A DNA stretch of 15,585 bases. Origin: Bacteroidales bacterium (GTDB lineage Bacteria > Bacteroidota > Bacteroidia > Bacteroidales > VadinHA17). Within the stretch, counting starts at the first letter, position 1. Every line of letters starts with the position of its first letter. Of this stretch, positions 12,561-15,585 are shown in pieces. The stretch lies in contig WFRO01000177.1 of assembly GCA_015486475.1 (NCBI GenBank), positions 1-15,585 of the forward strand, read 5' to 3'. A program made the position numbers and the translations under genes. The notes below the pieces were generated by a model that saw nothing but the letters and a program-made list of their open reading frames with translations, was not told the DNA's origin and ran no database searches.

Positions 12561-15347
12561 ATGAAACAGCTTTTATTTTTAGCCCTGTTTGCTTTTTCGT
12601 CCCTCCCCCTTTCTGCCCAGCAGACCGAGACCCGCTACCTCTCGGGGCCGGACGCCGCCGATCCCGTGTCCTGGCAGTTCATGGTGGACGGGGGACGCCG
12701 TGCAGGCGTGTGGAGCACCCTGCCCGTACCCTCCTGCTGGGAACAGCACGGATTTGGCACCTACAACTACGGCAAGGACAAGGAGGCTGACAAAGGCCGC
12801 GAGGCCGGCCACTACCGCACCCGTTTTTTCATCCCGCCCCGCTGGGAGGGCAAGCGTATTTTCCTCGTTTTCGGCGGGGTGATGACCGACACGAAAGCTT
12901 TTGTCAACGGTCTCTCCGCCGGTCCTGTCCACCAGGGCGGCTTCTACCAATTCGAATATGATATCACCCCGCTGGTCCACTGCGGCGACAGCAATGACCT
13001 TGCGGTGACAGTACATAAGATGTCGTCCAATGAGCGTATCAACCTGGCCGAGCGCCACAGCGACTACTGGATCTTCGGCGGCATCTACCGGCCCGTATGG
13101 CTGAAAGCCGTGCCGCAGGAATATATTTCCCGGACCTCCCTGGACGGCTGCGCCGACGGCTCGCTGCGGGCTGCCGTACATACGGGGAAGATGAAGAAAA
13201 GATGCACCGTCCGGGGGCAGGTGGTCACCCGTGCCGGCACGGCGGTGGGCGCTCCCTTCGAAGCCCCCCTCCGCAAAGGCGACACCCTGGCCCTGCTCCA
13301 TACGAAAGTGCAAGGCATACATCCCTGGAATGCCGAAGACCCCGTACTCTATTACGTGGACCTCTCCCTCGTCCGCGACGGACAGGTGATCCATACGGTC
13401 CGCGAACGTCTCGGCTTCCGCACCTTCGAGGTGCGCGAGGGCGAAGGACTCTTCCTCAACAGCCGGCGCATCGTCCTCAAAGGTTGCGACCGCCACAGCT
13501 TCCGCCCCGCCACGGGCAGGGCCCTCAGCCGGAAAGACTGTTACGACGATGTGCGGCTTATTAAGTCCATGAACATGAACGCTGTACGCATGTCGCATTA
13601 TCCCCCGGATCCGTGGTTCCTCGACTACTGCGACGAGCTGGGCCTGTACGTCCTGGACGAGCTGGCCGGATGGCAAAGGCCTCCCTATGACACTCCCACC
13701 GGGAAGAAGCTGGTCAGAGAGATGGTGGTCCGCGATGCCAACCACCCCTCGATCCTTTTCTGGGACAATGGCAACGAGGGGGGCTGGAATACTGCCCTCG
13801 ACGGAGAGTTCGCCCGTTACGATCTGCAGCGCCGCAGGGTGCTCCACCCCTGGGAGCTGTTCAACGGCATCGACACCGACCATTATGAGAGCTACGAGAG
13901 CGTGCAGAACAAGCTGAAAGGCCCGGCGATCTTCATGCCTACCGAGCATCTGCATGGTCTCTACGACGGGGGCTCCGGCGCCGGTCTGGATGATTTCTGG
14001 CGCCTGATGTGGGGCAACCCCCATACCGGCGGCATGTTCCTCTGGGTCTTCGCCGATGAGGGGATCGTCCGCACCGACCGCAACTGCTTCATCGATGTGG
14101 ACGGCAACCATGCCCCCGACGGCATCGTGGGGCCCTGGCATGAAAAAGAGGGAAGCTTCTTCACCGTCAAAGAGATCTGGTCACCCGTATATATCGGGAC
14201 GGAGGATCCCCTCCCGGCAGATCTCGACGGATCCATCCCCATAGAGAACCGCTATGCTTTCACCAACCTGCAGAAGTGCACCTTCTCCTGGCAACTCCAA
14301 CGACTTCCTCTGCCCGGCAGGCCCCCACATAATAACTCCATACTAGCCGAAGGAACACAACCCGGTCCCGACCTGCCCGCAGGGCAGAAAGGCACCCTTC
14401 ATCTGAACCTCCCGCCGGAAGCCCTGCGGCAGGCTGACCTGCTTCGCCTCACCGCCCGCGATCCTTCCGGACAGGAGCTGTTCTCCTGGTCGTGGAAGCT
14501 AAAAGATAATCATCACACCCTGGCCGCTTTCGTGCACAGCGAAGGTCCTGCCCCTCAGATCAAAGAGACGATCGGAGATCTGGAGGTATCCTCAGGCGCT
14601 TTCACTTTTTATTTCGACAAGCGTTACGGCATCCTCCGGCAGGTACGCACCGGCGATCATGTGATCCCTTTCGGTGAAGGGCCTTTCATAGTACCGGTAA
14701 ACAAAAAAGAGCCGCGTATCCTGCCCGTGTCACAGGCTGTCGTGACTGACTCCGGTGTGACAGTGACCGTCCGCCATCACCCTTTTTTCCGGCAGTTGCA
14801 ATGGACCATCCTGCCGGGCGGATGGCTGCGTCTTGATTACGCTTTTCCTTATGAGGGAGCCGTGGACTACCTGGGCATCAGCTTCCGTTATCCCGAAGTC
14901 CGGATGCAGGGCATGCGCTGGCTGGGCAAGGGGCCCTACCGTGTATGGAAAGACCGGCTCAAGGGAGCCACGCCGGGCGTCTGGGAGAACCGGTACAACA
15001 GCTTTGCCCCGGCGACAGCGTGGGATTATCCCGAATTCCCGGGATACTATGCCGGTCTCTCCTGGGTCGTCTTCGAAACCACCGACGGCCCCATCACGCT
15101 GGCCACCCCCGACGAGGGCCTGTACCTGCGTGTGTACAGCCAGCCCGAAGGGTATGAGCCCCGCCATGCCCGTATGATCTGGCCCGAAGGCGATATCTCC
15201 GTGCTTCATGCCATCCCGCCCATCGGTACGAAATTCCATGAAGCTGCAGATCTGGGCCCTCAGGGACAAAAGACACAGGCATCCGGTCTGTATAAAGGAA
15301 CACTTTATCTTTATTTCGGGGAGGTAAAACCCAAAATCAGCAAATGA
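12561..15347 (+). CDS. Secreted GH2 beta-galactosidase-like glycosidase
   Basis: This is a 928-residue exported protein with a signal peptide ending near PLSA/QQ. The GH2 domain order is complete. A sugar-binding jelly roll (about 25-190, with WSTLPVPSCWEQHGFG and HSDYWIFGGIYRPVWL) is followed by an Ig-like domain (to about 290) and a TIM barrel with CDRHSFRP and VRMSHYPPDPWFLDYCDELGLYVLDE. The acid/base is Glu406 in WDNGNEGGWN, and Glu462 in FMPTEHLHGLYDGG is the likely nucleophile. After a second Ig-like region comes a LacZ small-chain-type domain (about 680-925) with FYFDKRYGILRQV and MRWLGKGPYRVWKDR. This layout favours beta-galactosidase, but other GH2 activities (beta-glucuronidase, beta-mannosidase) cannot be excluded. 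The gene follows the FG-GAP gene by 12 bp. A hairpin overlaps the stop codon. The signal argues for periplasmic action. Confidence 0.93.
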   Translation: MKQLLFLALFAFSSLPLSAQQTETRYLSGPDAADPVSWQFMVDGGRRAGVWSTLPVPSCWEQHGFGTYNYGKDKEADKGREAGHYRTRFFIPPRWEGKRIFLVFGGVMTDTKAFVNGLSAGPVHQGGFYQFEYDITPLVHCGDSNDLAVTVHKMSSNERINLAERHSDYWIFGGIYRPVWLKAVPQEYISRTSLDGCADGSLRAAVHTGKMKKRCTVRGQVVTRAGTAVGAPFEAPLRKGDTLALLHTKVQGIHPWNAEDPVLYYVDLSLVRDGQVIHTVRERLGFRTFEVREGEGLFLNSRRIVLKGCDRHSFRPATGRALSRKDCYDDVRLIKSMNMNAVRMSHYPPDPWFLDYCDELGLYVLDELAGWQRPPYDTPTGKKLVREMVVRDANHPSILFWDNGNEGGWNTALDGEFARYDLQRRRVLHPWELFNGIDTDHYESYESVQNKLKGPAIFMPTEHLHGLYDGGSGAGLDDFWRLMWGNPHTGGMFLWVFADEGIVRTDRNCFIDVDGNHAPDGIVGPWHEKEGSFFTVKEIWSPVYIGTEDPLPADLDGSIPIENRYAFTNLQKCTFSWQLQRLPLPGRPPHNNSILAEGTQPGPDLPAGQKGTLHLNLPPEALRQADLLRLTARDPSGQELFSWSWKLKDNHHTLAAFVHSEGPAPQIKETIGDLEVSSGAFTFYFDKRYGILRQVRTGDHVIPFGEGPFIVPVNKKEPRILPVSQAVVTDSGVTVTVRHHPFFRQLQWTILPGGWLRLDYAFPYEGAVDYLGISFRYPEVRMQGMRWLGKGPYRVWKDRLKGATPGVWENRYNSFAPATAWDYPEFPGYYAGLSWVVFETTDGPITLATPDEGLYLRVYSQPEGYEPRHARMIWPEGDISVLHAIPPIGTKFHEAADLGPQGQKTQASGLYKGTLYLYFGEVKPKISK

Positions 15348-15368
15348 AAATCGCAAGCGCTTTTCATT
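15343..15368 (+). terminator. Hairpin overlapping the GH2 stop codon (possible terminator)
   Basis: AATGAAAA at 15343-15350 pairs with TTTTCATT at 15361-15368. Inside the stem CGC and GCG pair around AA with one mismatch. The TGA stop (15345-15347) lies in the left arm. The T-run is within the right arm rather than after it, so a classical intrinsic terminator is uncertain. Confidence 0.45.
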
Positions 15369-15390
15369 GCTGATCGATTAAGGATTTCAT

Positions 15391-15413
15391 CGGTTTTGGT
15401 TACACCAAAACCG
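15391..15413. terminator. Perfect 10-bp-stem hairpin between convergent genes
   Basis: CGGTTTTGGT pairs with ACCAAAACCG around a TAC loop. It lies between two convergent genes, where a bidirectional terminator is expected. It lacks a trailing T-run on either strand, so the assignment rests on position and stem quality. Confidence 0.5.
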
Positions 15414-15427
15414 TGAACTCCTAGATC

Positions 15428-15484
15428 GGGGTTAACCCCAGCTAACGCATTAGTTCAGCTAATTCTTAGCTTCCTAATGCGTAA
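15428..15484. repeat. Palindrome followed by a long nested hairpin
   Basis: GGGGTTAACCCC (15428-15439) is a perfect 12-bp palindrome. Next, ACGCATTAG (15445-15453) pairs with CTAATGCGT (15474-15482), and inside it AGCTAA (15457-15462) pairs with TTAGCT (15466-15471) around TTC. The two stems would stack into one hairpin of about 15 pairs. It lies just past the end of the minus-strand gene and could terminate it, stabilise its mRNA end, or be part of a small RNA. Confidence 0.6.
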
Positions 15485-15508
15485 TCTGAGGTAAATAAAA
15501 CCGCAGCC

Positions 15509-15585
15509 CTACATCTTCCCGTGCCGCAAGATGGAGATCAGCAGCCAGAAGCCCAGCAGGCCGGCAGCAATGAACCCCACCACAC
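15509..15585 (-). CDS. 3' end of a membrane protein, possibly ABC1/UbiB-type kinase (C-terminal 24 residues)
   Basis: On the minus strand a frame enters from the right edge and stops at TAG (15511-15509). Its last 24 residues are a hydrophobic helix (VVGFIAAGLLGFWLLISI) followed by LRHGKM. This hydrophobic tail ending in Leu-Leu-Ile-Ser-Ile-Leu-Arg-x-Gly-Lys/Arg resembles the C-terminus of AarF/ABC1/UbiB family proteins, which end in a membrane segment and act in quinone biosynthesis. With only 24 residues visible, the family call is weak; that it is the end of a membrane protein is better supported. It converges on the GH2 gene, so it probably marks the edge of the glycan-degradation locus. 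Confidence 0.5.
   Translation of the reverse strand, partial: VVGFIAAGLLGFWLLISILRHGKM

Noticed and set aside
427..15347. Calling a complete polysaccharide utilisation locus (PUL) for a named glycan such as xyloglucan or N-glycan
   Set aside because: No SusC/SusD pair, endo-acting enzyme or regulator is in the window, and GH92, GH31 and GH2 specificities cannot be read from motifs alone.
15391..15484. tRNA gene or phage attachment site in the structured convergent gap
   Set aside because: No cloverleaf, T-loop GTTCGA-type sequence or CCA end is present, and there is no integrase gene or flanking direct repeat.

Overview
The window reads as a carbohydrate-degradation locus from a GC-rich member of the Bacteroidota. 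The family cannot be resolved from sequence alone. Three things point there. The products are exported or lipidated glycoside hydrolases of families typical of that phylum (GH92, GH31, GH2, with PA14 and Reg_prop modules). No convincing Shine-Dalgarno sequence precedes the start codons. Long gaps between genes are filled with short tandem repeats and hairpins.

Layout: the 3' end of an unidentified plus-strand gene (2-148) is followed by a repeat-rich gap. Six complete plus-strand genes then follow, arranged as three tight pairs. Pair 1 (427-5637) is a GH92 alpha-mannosidase-type lipoprotein with chitobiase-type and PA14 C-terminal modules, plus a secreted Reg_prop beta-propeller fused to a helical domain that looks like an alpha/alpha toroid. 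Pair 2 (5950-10277) is a secreted five-blade-propeller glycosidase-like protein of no family I can name, plus a GH31 lipoprotein with a PA14 domain inserted after its catalytic barrel. Pair 3 (10656-15347) is a secreted FG-GAP/VCBS protein with nine calcium-loop motifs, plus a secreted GH2 beta-galactosidase-like enzyme. Spacing inside pairs is 12-21 bp. Spacing between pairs is 312-378 bp. A minus-strand gene ends at 15509, convergent with the GH2 gene, and its last 24 residues resemble the membrane tail of an ABC1/UbiB-type kinase.

Together the enzymes would remove alpha-mannosyl, alpha-glucosyl/xylosyl/galactosyl and beta-galactosyl-type residues from a branched glycan in the periplasm or at the cell surface. 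The propeller, FG-GAP and PA14 modules would add binding or further cleavage. No SusC/SusD pair, sulfatase or regulator lies in the window, so the substrate is unknown.

The most unusual material is between the genes. Every gap between pairs is built of unrelated short repeats, and most of them have a period of exactly 7 bp. The gap at 10278-10655 also holds an 11-bp array and several hairpins separated by copies of TAATTTC. Some repeats run over stop codons, and one 12-bp array is translated as part of a signal peptide. This resembles the heptanucleotide STRR repeats known from cyanobacteria, but the sequences differ.
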